From contig CAJTXP010000015.1 of the NCBI GenBank assembly GCA_910583615.1, positions 18,959 through 82,958 on the forward strand: a stretch of 64,000 nucleotides of DNA, read 5' to 3'. Below the pieces are notes generated by a model. The model was not told the origin of the DNA and did no database searches. It worked only from the letters and a program-made list of their open reading frames with translations. Positions within the stretch are counted from its first letter, which is position 1; every line of letters starts with the position of its first letter. The stretch comes from an uncultured Lachnospiraceae bacterium. GTDB taxonomy: Bacteria; Bacillota; Clostridia; Lachnospirales; Lachnospiraceae. Shown here one piece after another: positions 37,701 through 44,918 of this stretch. The position numbers were made by a program, and so were the translations under genes.

Positions 37701-37738
37701 AGCGGATTCTGGAAGATTATTTTAAGAATATACGGTGA
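34706..37738 (+). CDS. WYL-like domain + UPF1-type SF1 helicase + DUF2726-like nuclease fusion
   Basis: A 1,010-residue three-part protein. Residues 1-75 resemble a WYL-type ligand-sensing domain (WLSIEYQNQ, GRRTIQASGF, YIRIDAIVSS). The helicase core has QGPPGTGKSYTIV (350-362), DEASQ (about 607-611), LVGDPQQL, HYRCAEKI, GTVHAFQGDEKD and NVATSRAREQ. The C terminus (about 885-1010) has EADFLD, then D-x-ELDGKEH (about 950-958), matching DUF2726/DUF559-type PD-(D/E)xK nucleases. It is the last gene of the operon and overlaps the helicase gene by 20 bp (GGGGAGG upstream of the ATG). WYL domains act as effector-responsive switches in defence regulators, so this may be a sensor-motor-nuclease in one chain; that is inference. 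Confidence 0.85.
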   Translation: MSHISRDLFKAIHEGKWLSIEYQNQKKELTRYWIAVRGIDPGRRTIQASGFHVYQHTIQTLNYIRIDAIVSSSVIEGSWCEINERLVESIDRYPERYESIFGTTANLKVLNYLVDCSRLDTEPYQTDYALIRHLDGDCLESGEYYLNSVQFGEIVRQFQEEAGRDLKKSFRLKQLCMNVMSIVMPGKVKNKERLYVLAFRRLFLDVERRVLKPAEELTICREFTVDGERQSVRRFLSGEDLWLLDDLEAHLEEVKNRITEQNRRIKGVDDRPYVIALVSDPKVDLEREYEAVTKMFETGEVTDPVKAFFGKVVSHNRRRKDYPIILLKKQANLDQLLAIHSAMKYPVAYIQGPPGTGKSYTIVNTIVTAFFNDHTVLLASYNNHPINTVVKSLKSIRYQGRTNIPFPILRLGNSRIVDETLDDISSTYERIRNVKVYEKTLEKNHEERMQSMKELSLLLERHEKRLHLQWQKDALECMAKSNHHLTFQTDLEGRQLPGIQSELEKVGEVDDEQALALLKDDEQALLTYLNFTSIRFWKRLGEPKYEELRNILDIRDRDERRKCFDDYLLRPGNMKSFLRIFPVIATTCLSAHRLGGPETHFDMVIMDEASQCNMATSLVPILRGRKLMLVGDPQQLNPVILLDARDNEILKQRYLIPEEYDYIKNSIYKTFLANDAVSDELLLRHHYRCAEKIIEFNNRKYYNSRLCIDSKVQSEAPLVFVDVKDSRADERNTAPREAHEIVKFVRNHPDQSIGIITPFANQKEYIEELLKLHHMEQVSCGTVHAFQGDEKDIILFSTALTDQTSDRTYGWLKNNRELINVATSRAREQLVMFSSLKNLNRLHQQEGPDDMYELAEYVRSNGACEVTADPVQSRALGIKPYSTKTEADFLDSLNHALDNVLNTQKRCTVKKEVAIAQVFQENIAKSYLFYSGRFDFVIFEKERGGEEYPILAIELDGKEHSTDTAVRERDEEKKRICQAHGFELIRVENSYARRYYYIKRILEDYFKNIR

Positions 37739-37787
37739 TTCTGCCGGCGCCCGATACACTCCATGCGAGCGCAGATCACAGAGGTCC

Positions 37788-37823
37788 GGGGCGCAGACCA
37801 CCATCCACCCGTGAACAGTAATC
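37788..37823 (+). repeat. Dispersed short element, copy 1
   Basis: Contains GGGGCGCAGACCACC and CCGTGAACAGTAA, recurring at 55036-55068 as GGGGCGCAGACCACC and CCGTGAAAAGTAA. It sits between the four-gene operon and the dihydrouridine-synthase gene. Confidence 0.6.
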
Positions 37824-37900
37824 AAAGGACATGACCAGGGAAGAGACGAAAGACTGTTGCGGAACATATGGAAAAGGAAGAAAGGAGAACGGCAGGAAAG

Positions 37901-38827
37901 ATGCAGTATTATCTGGCCCCCATGGAGGGTATTACGACCTGGATCTACAGGAAGGCTCATGCGGAGGTGTACGGCGCTCTGGACAAATATTTTATCCCTT
38001 TTCTGGAAACCCATGAAAAGCGGGATTTCAAGACCCGGGAACTGCAGGAGATCCTGCCGGCGCACAACGAAGGGATCCGGGCCGTTCCCCAGATCCTGAC
38101 AAAACATGCTGGAGGTTTTATTAAGGTGGCGCGTGCCCTTAAGAGCTTTGGATATGACGAGATCAATCTGAATCTGGGCTGTCCGTCGAAGACCGTGGTC
38201 TCCCGCCGTAAGGGAGCGGGATTTCTGTCGTTTCCCGAAGAGCTGGACCAGTTTCTGGAGGAAATTTTCAGCGCGCTGGATGTGAAACTGTCCGTCAAGA
38301 CCCGTGTGGGGAAGGACAGCCCGGAGGAATTCGGACGGCTTCTGTCTGTTTACAATAAGTATCCGCTGGAGGAGCTGATCGTTCATCCCCGGATCCAGGC
38401 GGACTATTATAAAGGGGTGCCGAGGATGGAATGCTATGAGGAGGCCCGGAAAAGGAGCAGGAATCCGCTGTGTTACAACGGGGATCTGTTTACTCAAAGC
38501 TGCATCCGCCGGTTCTGCGGAAACTATCCAAAAGAAGAGCGCCTGATGATCGGCCGGGGCCTGATCCTGAACCCGGGCCTGATCCATGGAGGTACAAAGG
38601 AACAGCTTTGGGAATTTCACGGGCGGCTGGTGGACGGCTATCTGGGCCGGGGCCTTTCAGAGACCAGCGTACTGTTCAAGATGAAAGAGCTCTGGTTTTA
38701 TCAGATCCATCTCTTTGCGGATACAAAGAAATACGAAAAGCAGATCCGAAAGGTTCAGAGCTTTCCAGAGTATCAGAAAATCGTGGAAGAACTGTTCCGG
38801 GAGCGGGATCTTTGCCCTCCTGCATGA
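37901..38827 (+). CDS. dus: tRNA-dihydrouridine synthase family protein
   Basis: A 308-residue FMN-dependent TIM-barrel enzyme that reduces uridine to dihydrouridine in the D-loop region of tRNA. The start ATG 37901 is preferred (family begins MQYYLAPMEGIT; AGGAAAG just before); ATG 37868 gives 11 more residues without support. FMN/substrate motifs are NLNLGCPSKTVVSRRKGAG (catalytic Cys in GCP), VKLSVKTRVG and IVHPR, CYNGDL, IGRGL. It differs from the second dus-family gene at 60465, so the strain has at least two paralogues with presumably distinct target positions. No operon partner is apparent; a probable small-RNA unit and terminator follow. Confidence 0.9.
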   Translation: MQYYLAPMEGITTWIYRKAHAEVYGALDKYFIPFLETHEKRDFKTRELQEILPAHNEGIRAVPQILTKHAGGFIKVARALKSFGYDEINLNLGCPSKTVVSRRKGAGFLSFPEELDQFLEEIFSALDVKLSVKTRVGKDSPEEFGRLLSVYNKYPLEELIVHPRIQADYYKGVPRMECYEEARKRSRNPLCYNGDLFTQSCIRRFCGNYPKEERLMIGRGLILNPGLIHGGTKEQLWEFHGRLVDGYLGRGLSETSVLFKMKELWFYQIHLFADTKKYEKQIRKVQSFPEYQKIVEELFRERDLCPPA

Positions 38828-38909
38828 CCGGCTCCGTCTAAAAGAAATGTTTTGTTTTTGTTTCCTTTTTCTTTCGTATTTTTAGAAATCCTTAATCTGA
38901 ATGCCACAC

Positions 38910-39049
38910 TTTGGTCACATTTTCCTGTTATGATAATACTCGTAACAGGAACACATCAGTATTTCATTCATAACACTTTAGGGGGCTCGTAAGAGTCCCC
39001 ACTCCCTCGGAAATTCAAGGTTTTCACGGAAGTGAGAGCCTTTCTTTTT
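38910..39049 (+). ncRNA. Candidate small RNA (promoter, two hairpins, terminator)
   Basis: A free-standing unit in a 416-bp gap. A putative promoter (TTTGGT 38910-38915, GATAAT 38932-38937, 16-nt spacer) is followed by hairpin GGGGGCTC-GTAA-GAGTCCCC (38981-39000) and hairpin AAGGTTTTCAC-GGAA-GTGAGAGCCTT (39017-39042) ending in a T-rich tract to 39049. The transcript would be about 105 nt with no start codon or ribosome site near. The next gene has a separate promoter at 39180. An untranslated leader is unlikely because transcription would stop at 39049. Confidence 0.45.
39017..39049 (+). terminator. Rho-independent terminator
   Basis: An 11-bp stem (with G-U pairs) closed by a GGAA loop, then TTTCTTTTT. 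It ends the candidate small RNA and probably also read-through from the dus gene. Confidence 0.85.
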
Positions 39050-39179
39050 GTCATTTTACCCCGAATTTACCCCATTTCCCGATATGTTTTAAAGCTTCAT
39101 TTCCCGTTTTATCCTCATACCCTATAACTTTCTACTCTTACGCCTTTAAAAGCCGAAATCAGATCGAATGTGTCCTTTC

Positions 39180-39208
39180 TTGCGTATTGTCGGTAATTGG
39201 AGTATGAT
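39180..39208 (+). promoter_or_regulatory. Sigma-A promoter of the SpoU methyltransferase gene
   Basis: TTGCGT (39180-39185), 17-nt spacer, TATGAT (39203-39208), 36 nt before the ATG. Confidence 0.65.
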
Positions 39209-39243
39209 GATAGAACAAATCAGGAACAGGTGGGAGAGTGACC

Positions 39244-40083
39244 ATGTCCGAGATAATCAAAATCACAGATTTTCATGCGCCGGAGCTGGACGTGTACGCC
39301 AGACTGCGTGAGATACAGCTTTTCAACCGTCATGAACCGGAAAAAGGGATATTTATTGCGGAAAGTCCAAGAGTGATAGAAAGGGCTCTGGATGCCGGAT
39401 GTGTGCCGCTGTCTTTTCTCTCGGAGGAAAAGTATCTGGAAAAAGAGGCAAAGGATCTTCTTGGAAGGTGCGGAGACATTCCGGTCTATACGGCAGAGAT
39501 GGATGTGCTGGTGCAGATCACCGGGTATAAGCTGACCAGAGGAATGCTGTGCGCCATGAGACGGCCGTCTCTTCGGTCTGTGGAAGAAGTATGTGCCGGC
39601 GCATGCAGGATTGCCGTTCTGGAACATGTGGTGAATCCCACCAATGTGGGGGCGATTTTTCGTTCGGCCGCTGCGCTGCATATGGATGCGGTGCTCCTGA
39701 CGCCGGACTGCAGTGATCCTTTATACCGCAGGTCGGTCAGAGTGAGTATGGGGACGGTGTTTCAGATTCCCTGGACCTGGTTGGATCAGACGGACGAATG
39801 GAAGAAAAGCGGAATGGGATTACTGAAAAAACTCGGATTCCGGACTGTGGCCATGGCGCTGACAGAGGATTCCATACCCATAGATGATAAAAAGCTGCTT
39901 TCTGAAAAAAAGCTTGCCGTGATCCTTGGTACAGAAGGGGACGGCCTGGCAGCAGACACCATTGCAGACTGTGACTATCGGGTGCGGATTCCCATGGCTC
40001 ACGGCGTGGATTCTCTGAACGTGGCAGCTGCCAGCGCGGTGGCGTTCTGGGAGCTTGGGAAAACTCAGTCTTCCAGAAAATAG
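39244..40083 (+). CDS. TrmH/SpoU-family RNA 2'-O-methyltransferase
   Basis: A 279-residue SPOUT-class RNA methyltransferase (SAM-dependent ribose 2'-O-methylation). ATG 39244 follows AGGTGGGAG; GTG 39238 overlaps that site. The N-terminal substrate-binding domain ends near 110; the SPOUT domain shows NPTNVGAIFRSAAA (motif 1), ILGTEGDGLA (motif 2) and IPMAHGVDSLNVAAASAVA (motif 3). The RNA target (23S rRNA or tRNA) cannot be decided. A second SpoU gene lies at 54246. The 3' end is close to a LacI remnant on the other strand (about 40081), so convergent transcription ends here. Confidence 0.88.
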   Translation: MSEIIKITDFHAPELDVYARLREIQLFNRHEPEKGIFIAESPRVIERALDAGCVPLSFLSEEKYLEKEAKDLLGRCGDIPVYTAEMDVLVQITGYKLTRGMLCAMRRPSLRSVEEVCAGACRIAVLEHVVNPTNVGAIFRSAAALHMDAVLLTPDCSDPLYRRSVRVSMGTVFQIPWTWLDQTDEWKKSGMGLLKKLGFRTVAMALTEDSIPIDDKKLLSEKKLAVILGTEGDGLAADTIADCDYRVRIPMAHGVDSLNVAAASAVAFWELGKTQSSRK

Positions 40084-40430
40084 TCCAGGTTTCCTGACAT
40101 GACGATTTCCAGTTTGGAATGATAGATTCTGCGGGGAATCATATTTCCATAGCACATTTGTTCAAAAAGAAGCCTGCATGCCAGATATGCCTGTGCTTTC
40201 AGATTCTGGAAGACGATGGCATCAATGGTATGGTCCCGGATGAAGGGGACAATCTCCGGAAACAGGTCCATGCCTGTCAGAGCGGTCTTCTGCATGTCCA
40301 TCTGCTGGAGCGTTTGGGAGATCACATCCAGACGGTAGGTAAGATCGTAGATTCCGTCCGGCCGCCTGGAACTGAGAACGTGGGACAGAGTTTCCCGGAT
40401 CCGGGCACTGGTGGATCCGTTGCCTGGAAA
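40081..40430 (-). pseudogene. LacI-family regulator, C-terminal remnant
   Basis: On the minus strand an open stretch reads RRPDGIYDLTYRLDVISQ, then TALTGMDLFPEIVPFIRDH, IDAIVFQNLKAQAYLACRLL and ends YFLED-stop. This is the C-terminal half of a LacI-type ligand-binding domain; the HTH and N-terminal domain are absent and upstream DNA is unrelated. It faces the SpoU gene tail to tail. No start or ribosome site suits it; it is a degraded fragment. Confidence 0.65.
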
Positions 40431-40518
40431 AATAGACTATAAACATCTCGACCAGATAGAAAAGAAATTTGCAGAAAACTATCTGAAAGGCAGGAAAAAA
40501 GAGACGGACAATTATTAG
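40431..40518 (+). pseudogene. C-terminal remnant of a GPH-type sugar symporter
   Basis: On the + strand about 30 codons read LPGKIDYKHLDQIEKKFAE and YLKGRKKETDNY before the TAG at 40516. This resembles the cytoplasmic tail of glycoside-pentoside-hexuronide symporters. No start or membrane segments remain, and a strong terminator follows, so it is the 3' end of a deleted transporter gene fused to the LacI remnant. Confidence 0.5.
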
Positions 40519-40521
40519 ATG

Positions 40522-40547
40522 GAGGGACGCGAAAGCGTCCCTCTTTG
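40522..40547 (+). terminator. Rho-independent terminator
   Basis: GAGGGACGC-GAAA-GCGTCCCTC (9-bp perfect stem, GAAA loop, 40522-40543) followed by TTTG; it belonged to the deleted transporter gene. Confidence 0.75.
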
Positions 40548-40589
40548 TGTGCTGATAAACTTTATATTTTACGGGATATCCGGATTTTT

Positions 40590-40618
40590 TTGAAAAAGTG
40601 TAAGATATCTCCCATAAC
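40590..40618 (+). promoter_or_regulatory. Putative promoter of the ECF sigma operon
   Basis: TTGAAA (40590-40595), 17-nt spacer, CATAAC (40613-40618). This is a plausible housekeeping promoter; an ECF-dependent promoter overlapping it cannot be excluded. It leads into a leader of about 150 nt with two inverted repeats. Confidence 0.45.
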
Positions 40619-40641
40619 AGACGGAATATAAAGTGAAGGAA

Positions 40642-40696
40642 CCAAAAGGGCAGCTGACCTTTTGGCTTCCTCCCAGGGCGCCTGCCGGCAGGCGCC
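40642..40696 (+). repeat. Two inverted repeats in the ECF leader
   Basis: CCAAAAGG-8 nt-CCTTTTGG (40642-40665) and a perfect 20-bp palindrome GGCGCCTGCC/GGCAGGCGCC (40677-40696). Neither has a T tract, so they are not classical terminators; they might affect leader folding or bind a regulator. Confidence 0.7.
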
Positions 40697-40778
40697 GCGT
40701 AAGCTTACGAAATCTGAAGGAATGGGACAGAGGATGTTTCATGACAAGGGATGAACCATATTTTTTGAGGTAACTGTG

Positions 40779-41336
40779 ATGAAAGCAAAGGAAGATAATT
40801 TCGTAAACCTGATCAAATGCCGACGGGAAGAAGGACTTGTGTATGTGATCAGGACCTATGGAGGGCTTTTAAAGTCCATTGTGCAAAAAAGGCTGTTCGC
40901 ATCGCCAGACCGGGTGGAGGAGTGTATGAACGACATCTTTCTCGGGATCTGGAAAAATATCGACTGTTTTGACGAAAGCAGGGGAAGCTTTGTGAACTGG
41001 GCGGCAGGCGTGGCGAGGCTGGAAGCCATCGACACCCTGCGCAGGATACAAAGAGAGCATCCGGCCGTGTCTCTGGAAGAGATGGAGATGGACATTCCAA
41101 AGGAGGATACGGCGCTTCGGAAGCTGACGGAGCAGGAACTTTCAAAAGAGGCGGAAGAAATCTTGAAGTGCCTGTCGGGAAAGGATCAGGAGCTGTTCCG
41201 CCGGATCTTTCTGCTGGAAGAGGAGCCGGAGGAAGCAGGCCGGGCGCTGGGAATGAGCAGAGAGAATGTCTATGTAAGGATCTTCCGGGGAAAGAAGAAG
41301 ATCCGCAGCAAATTTGGAGAAAGGAAGAGGGCATGA
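40779..41336 (+). CDS. ECF-type RNA polymerase sigma factor
   Basis: A 185-residue sigma-70 family (ECF) factor. ATG 40779 follows TTGAGGT with 7 nt; GTG 40776 is too near. Region 2 shows VEECMNDIFLGIWKNIDCFD (the -10 recognition and core-binding helices) and FVNWAAGVARLEAIDTLRR; region 4 shows EEAGRALGMSRENVYVRIFRGKKKI with the HTH. It is followed with a 4-bp overlap by a DUF4179 membrane anti-sigma, the standard sigma/anti-sigma arrangement in Clostridia. The regulon and signal are unknown; autoregulation is typical for such pairs. Confidence 0.88.
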   Translation: MKAKEDNFVNLIKCRREEGLVYVIRTYGGLLKSIVQKRLFASPDRVEECMNDIFLGIWKNIDCFDESRGSFVNWAAGVARLEAIDTLRRIQREHPAVSLEEMEMDIPKEDTALRKLTEQELSKEAEEILKCLSGKDQELFRRIFLLEEEPEEAGRALGMSRENVYVRIFRGKKKIRSKFGERKRA

Positions 41337-42385
41337 TCATGAACAGAGAGGCATACAGACTGGCGAATGAGATCAGGACAGATTTTCAGGCGGACGGGGA
41401 TCGGCTCATGGAACGCCCTGAGGATTTGGATATGAAAACATATGAGGCAAATGCATTGCAGGAGATCAGAAAAGAGAGAAGGAAAGCCAGAAGAGCCTTC
41501 GGGAAGATGACCGTGGCGGCGTGCGCGGCGGTGACGCTTCTTACCGGAACCGTGGTGTTCCGCCAGGAAGTGCACGCGGCCATTGACCGGATCGCCTGGA
41601 GCCTGGAGAATGCGCTGGGGCTGTCCGGAGATCTGGAAGATTACCGGGACGTGATCCACACCTCGGTGGCGGACAAAGGCTATGTGGTTACGCTGCAGGA
41701 GGCGGTGGTCTCGGAAGAAAAGCTGACGGTCAATTATACGGTGCAGAGAGAAGATGGGCAGCCCATGGAGCAGTATCTGACTCCTATGGAGATTCTTTAT
41801 GTCAACGGAAAACAGCCGGGAGGAGGAGGCGGGGGAAGTGCCAGTTTCCTGGATGAAACACAGACTGTTCTGGGCGTAGAGATGTCCTATGACATTCCCG
41901 GCGTGGATCTTTCCGGGGAAAATGAATTCCAGATCCGGATCGGCGCCCTGGGGAGCGGAAACGAAGTCAGAGGGAAGTGGGATTTTGCGTTCACGGCAGA
42001 CGGAGCCGCGCTCATGGCAGACACCAGGCGGATCGCCATCGGGAAGGAATTTACCCTGCCGGACGGGGTGACCGTCACGCTGGAGGAACTTACCATGAAC
42101 GAACTGGAGCAGCGGATCTCCTTTACGAAATCCGGAGCGACCAACTATATACAGCAGGTACTGGCCGTGGATTCGGAAGGGCATCAGGTGGAGTTCGGCC
42201 TTCGAAGCGCTGACGAAACGTCCGGCTATCTGTCCAATGAAGAGATCATTGACGACGGAAGGCTCTCCGATACGGCAGAGCGTGTAACCATGACGTTCGG
42301 CGTGATCGAACTGCCGGAGGAAAGCGGGCAGATTACAGCCGATTTTGAACCGGTCGGAGAGGTATTTGAACTGGAATTACAATAA
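41333..42385 (+). CDS. DUF4179-family anti-sigma factor
   Basis: A 350-residue membrane protein. The ATG at 41333 overlaps the sigma stop as ATGA (a second ATG at 41339 is possible). The N-terminal cytoplasmic part (about 55 residues, sigma binding) is followed by one transmembrane helix (MTVAACAAVTLLTGTVVF, about 58-75) and a large extracellular DUF4179 region. Proteins of this family pair with ECF sigma factors; release of the sigma on a membrane or envelope signal is the usual model. The extracellular glycine run (PGGGGGGSAS, about 161-170) is a probable flexible linker. Confidence 0.85.
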   Translation: MIMNREAYRLANEIRTDFQADGDRLMERPEDLDMKTYEANALQEIRKERRKARRAFGKMTVAACAAVTLLTGTVVFRQEVHAAIDRIAWSLENALGLSGDLEDYRDVIHTSVADKGYVVTLQEAVVSEEKLTVNYTVQREDGQPMEQYLTPMEILYVNGKQPGGGGGGSASFLDETQTVLGVEMSYDIPGVDLSGENEFQIRIGALGSGNEVRGKWDFAFTADGAALMADTRRIAIGKEFTLPDGVTVTLEELTMNELEQRISFTKSGATNYIQQVLAVDSEGHQVEFGLRSADETSGYLSNEEIIDDGRLSDTAERVTMTFGVIELPEESGQITADFEPVGEVFELELQ

Positions 42386-42403
42386 AACAGAACACATGTA
42401 CGA

Positions 42404-42440
42404 GGGCTGCCGCAGGACAGAAAATGCGGCGGTCCTTTTT
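42404..42440 (+). terminator. Rho-independent terminator of the ECF operon
   Basis: Stem GGGCTGCCGCA (42404-42414) with TGCGGCGGTCC (42425-42435), then TTTTT. It follows the anti-sigma gene by about 20 nt. Confidence 0.85.
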
Positions 42441-42507
42441 GCTGCCCCGCTTTTTTGAGCATTTGACAGATTGAACAATATATGAGGGGAATCATACTGA
42501 AAGGATA

Positions 42508-43048
42508 TAGACTTTATACTGGGTCAATGCGGTCATTCCCATGCTGATCGTGCCGCATTACAGCGTGATCGGCGGCTGGGTGACCAAATTGTTTGAATAT
42601 CTGCGGGGGAGCACTGCCGCGCTGGCGGAGGAAACGTATTTTTCAGAGTTTATTGCAGACACGTCCAGCGTGCTGTGGTTTCTTCTGTTCAGCCTGGCGG
42701 TGACGGCGCAGATTGACCGTCCTGATGGGCGCCGTCATTCTTTTATTCGGCGCCGCTTCCGCGCTGGGCTTCGGCGTGTGGGATTTCGTCACGCTGCTTG
42801 GAATGTCGATTCTTGACTTTTTTGACTTCCTGACCAATTCTCTGATGATGCCGGTGGCCGCTCTGGCGACCTGCCTTTTGGTCACCCGCGTGGCCGGACT
42901 TGACCGGATCATAGAGGAGGTGGAGCAGTCCTCTGAATTCCGGAGGAAAAAGATGTACTGTTTCTTTATGAAATATATGGCTCCGGTCTGCATCGTGATC
43001 ATCCTGCTCAGTTCCGTTGCCAGCGTATTGAGGCGGATCTCGATTTAA
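42508..43048 (+). pseudogene. NSS (SLC6-like) sodium symporter remnant with internal deletion
   Basis: The 5' part reads PMLIVPHYSVIGGWVTK and then SVLWFLLFSLAVTAQ in one frame; after about 42713 a second frame reads TVLMGAVILLFGAASALGF, VWDFVTLLGMSILDFFDFL and ends RRISI-stop at 43048. These are middle and C-terminal parts of a neurotransmitter:sodium symporter joined by a frame change and loss of several transmembrane helices. There is no proper start or ribosome site. Confidence 0.75.
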
Positions 43049-43379
43049 ATAGGTAAAACAGCCGTTTCGGACATAAGATATGTGTTTGAGCAGTATTTGG
43101 CGGTTGGAACAGATGCCGGTGAGGACAGGCCCTGTGGTCGAAAAAGTCCTGCGTTCAGAGCTGGAGGAGACGGCGGAATGAATCGGTCAGATCTAACAGC
43201 ACCTTCAAAGCAGACGGGTGAAATATAAAAATCCGCTGCTTTGGAGGTACTTTTTCTTGGACAGTCCGTTCCATTGGCTGGGGATATGCTGTATAATAGA
43301 GCCTGTGACGAAAGGTGTTCGATCAGAGGAACGGAAAAATGACCGTGTGCGGAATATGACTGGAAAAGGAAGTGGAAAA
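43049..43379. other. Gap without a recognisable gene
   Basis: Between the transporter remnant and grpB. It contains a weak promoter-like TATAAT at 43292-43297 (possible -35 TTCCAT 43269-43274, 17-nt spacer) that could serve grpB. No other structure was recognised. Confidence 0.5.
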
Positions 43380-43946
43380 ATGGGGAAGAAGCTTTCCGAA
43401 ATGCCGCTGGAGGAATTATGGGAACTGTTTCCGATTGTCTTGACGGAGCATCAGGAGGTCTGGAAGAGCTGGTACGAGGCGGAGGAAAAGAGACTGCGCG
43501 AAATTCTGGGTCCGAAAGGGCTGAAACGCATCAGCCACATCGGGAGCACTGCCGTGCCGTCCATATGGGCGAAGCCGATCATTGACATGCTGGTGGAGAT
43601 CGACCACAGCGTCAGGATGGAGGAAGTCAGGGGAGCGCTGGAAAACTGCGGATATCTGTGTATGAGCGAGAGCAGCGGCAGGATGTCTTTTAATCGGGGA
43701 TATACGGAAAAAGGATTTGCAGAGCAGGTTTTTCATCTGCATCTTCGATATGAAGGGGACAACCGGGAGATCATTTTCCGGGAATACCTGACAGAACATC
43801 CGGAAACTGCAAAGGAGTATGAAAGACTTAAGCTTGAACTGTGGGAGAGGTTCCGGCGCGACCGGGACGGATACACGGAAGCGAAGAGGGATTTTGTGGA
43901 GAAATATACGAAGCTGGCGGAACAGAAAAGAAAGCGGCTTTTATAG
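43380..43946 (+). CDS. GrpB/UPF0157-family protein
   Basis: A 188-residue nucleotidyltransferase-fold protein of the GrpB family. The ATG at 43380 is chosen because GGAAGTGG lies 6 nt before; the open frame reaches back to 43218 without support. The signature is SHIGSTAVPSIWAKPIIDMLV (about 44-64, the GS..D motif of Pol-beta-like nucleotidyltransferases), plus FHLHLRY and FREYLTEHPETAKEYERLK. The substrate is unknown; members are sometimes linked to dephospho-CoA or nucleotide chemistry. It is followed 19 bp downstream by a DUF4261 protein. Confidence 0.85.
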   Translation: MGKKLSEMPLEELWELFPIVLTEHQEVWKSWYEAEEKRLREILGPKGLKRISHIGSTAVPSIWAKPIIDMLVEIDHSVRMEEVRGALENCGYLCMSESSGRMSFNRGYTEKGFAEQVFHLHLRYEGDNREIIFREYLTEHPETAKEYERLKLELWERFRRDRDGYTEAKRDFVEKYTKLAEQKRKRLL

Positions 43947-43965
43947 ATTATGAGGAGGAAAAAGT

Positions 43966-44814
43966 ATGTCTTTTTTTGATCGTTTTAAGAAAAAACCTAC
44001 ATCTGGTTCCCCGTCCGGCCAATGGCCTCAGCCTCCGGTGGCGGATACGATGTGTCTGGTACTCATGGACAGCGTGCTGGAGGATGTGGAACAGACGGCT
44101 GCCCATCTGAAATCCGTGTTCGGCAGCCAGGCGGTCAGCGGGATTGATCATGATCATCCTCGGGTTCCTGCATTTACCGTCACCATTGACGGCCTGGAAT
44201 TCTGGTGCTCGTACTTGCCCATGCCGGTGCCTGCCGATACTGCGGATATTTCCACGGCGGCGCAGTACAGTTTTCTGCTTAGCGACGAAGAGAAGCCGGA
44301 TTTTGCAAACCACAGGTCCTTCTGGATGCTGGCACAAAAAGGCGGCGGGACTTCCCTGGAGGAAAAGCGCAGGGTATGCTGGACATTTTCCATGTTCTGT
44401 GCCGCGTTGCTGGAACAGGAAGGCGCGGTTGGCGTCCATATCGTCAACCGGGGCGGGCTTCTGGTAAGCAGGCGCCATTACCAGCAGCAGCGGGAAATGA
44501 TGGAAGATAAAACAGCGGCCAACGAGGAGGGCTATTTTCCCGTTCCTCTGTGGGTGTGGGTCTATGGCAGCTATGAGGGCGAAACACCCATAATCCGGAC
44601 TACGGGTTTAAAGGATTTTGGCCTTCCGGAACTGGGCTTTTACAATCCTGTACGATACAGTACCGGGGAGCTTCTGGATTTTCTTTATTCCATGTCCAGC
44701 CTTCAGATTACGGGCCGTCAGCTGTATCAGAACGCTTCCCTGATTCCGCTGGATGAGAAAACGGAAGTCGTCTGCAAGCAGGACGGCGAGGTACTGTTTT
44801 TTATCGGGGCATAG
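43966..44814 (+). CDS. DUF4261-domain protein
   Basis: A 282-residue protein with the DUF4261 core: CLVLMDSVLEDVEQTAAH near 30-47, then HRSFWMLAQKGG near 116-127 and GFYNPVRYSTGELLDFLYSM near 225-244. It lacks a signal peptide, starting with a cationic-amphipathic MSFFDRFKKK that may touch the membrane. Members are frequent in Firmicutes but have no known function. AGGAGG precedes the ATG. Probably transcribed with grpB and the HEAT-repeat gene. Confidence 0.75.
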   Translation: MSFFDRFKKKPTSGSPSGQWPQPPVADTMCLVLMDSVLEDVEQTAAHLKSVFGSQAVSGIDHDHPRVPAFTVTIDGLEFWCSYLPMPVPADTADISTAAQYSFLLSDEEKPDFANHRSFWMLAQKGGGTSLEEKRRVCWTFSMFCAALLEQEGAVGVHIVNRGGLLVSRRHYQQQREMMEDKTAANEEGYFPVPLWVWVYGSYEGETPIIRTTGLKDFGLPELGFYNPVRYSTGELLDFLYSMSSLQITGRQLYQNASLIPLDEKTEVVCKQDGEVLFFIGA

Positions 44815-44918
44815 GGCGTGCGGCCCGGGTCCGGTGTTGCGGAAATGCCGTAGGAGAAAAATATGGAAACAGAAGCGGTTCCTCATTGACTGCGGCTGTT
44901 TTTACGGAGGTGCCCAAA

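Noticed and set aside
29487..37738. Complete BREX system
   Set aside because: No PglX/BrxX methyltransferase, PglZ phosphatase or BrxC is present; only the DUF2791-type ATPase and a helicase are shared.
36653..38620. Long open frame on the minus strand (655 codons)
   Set aside because: It is the complement of two real genes, shows no domain, and has low-complexity His/Arg/Pro/Leu-rich composition typical of antisense frames in G/C-rich genes.
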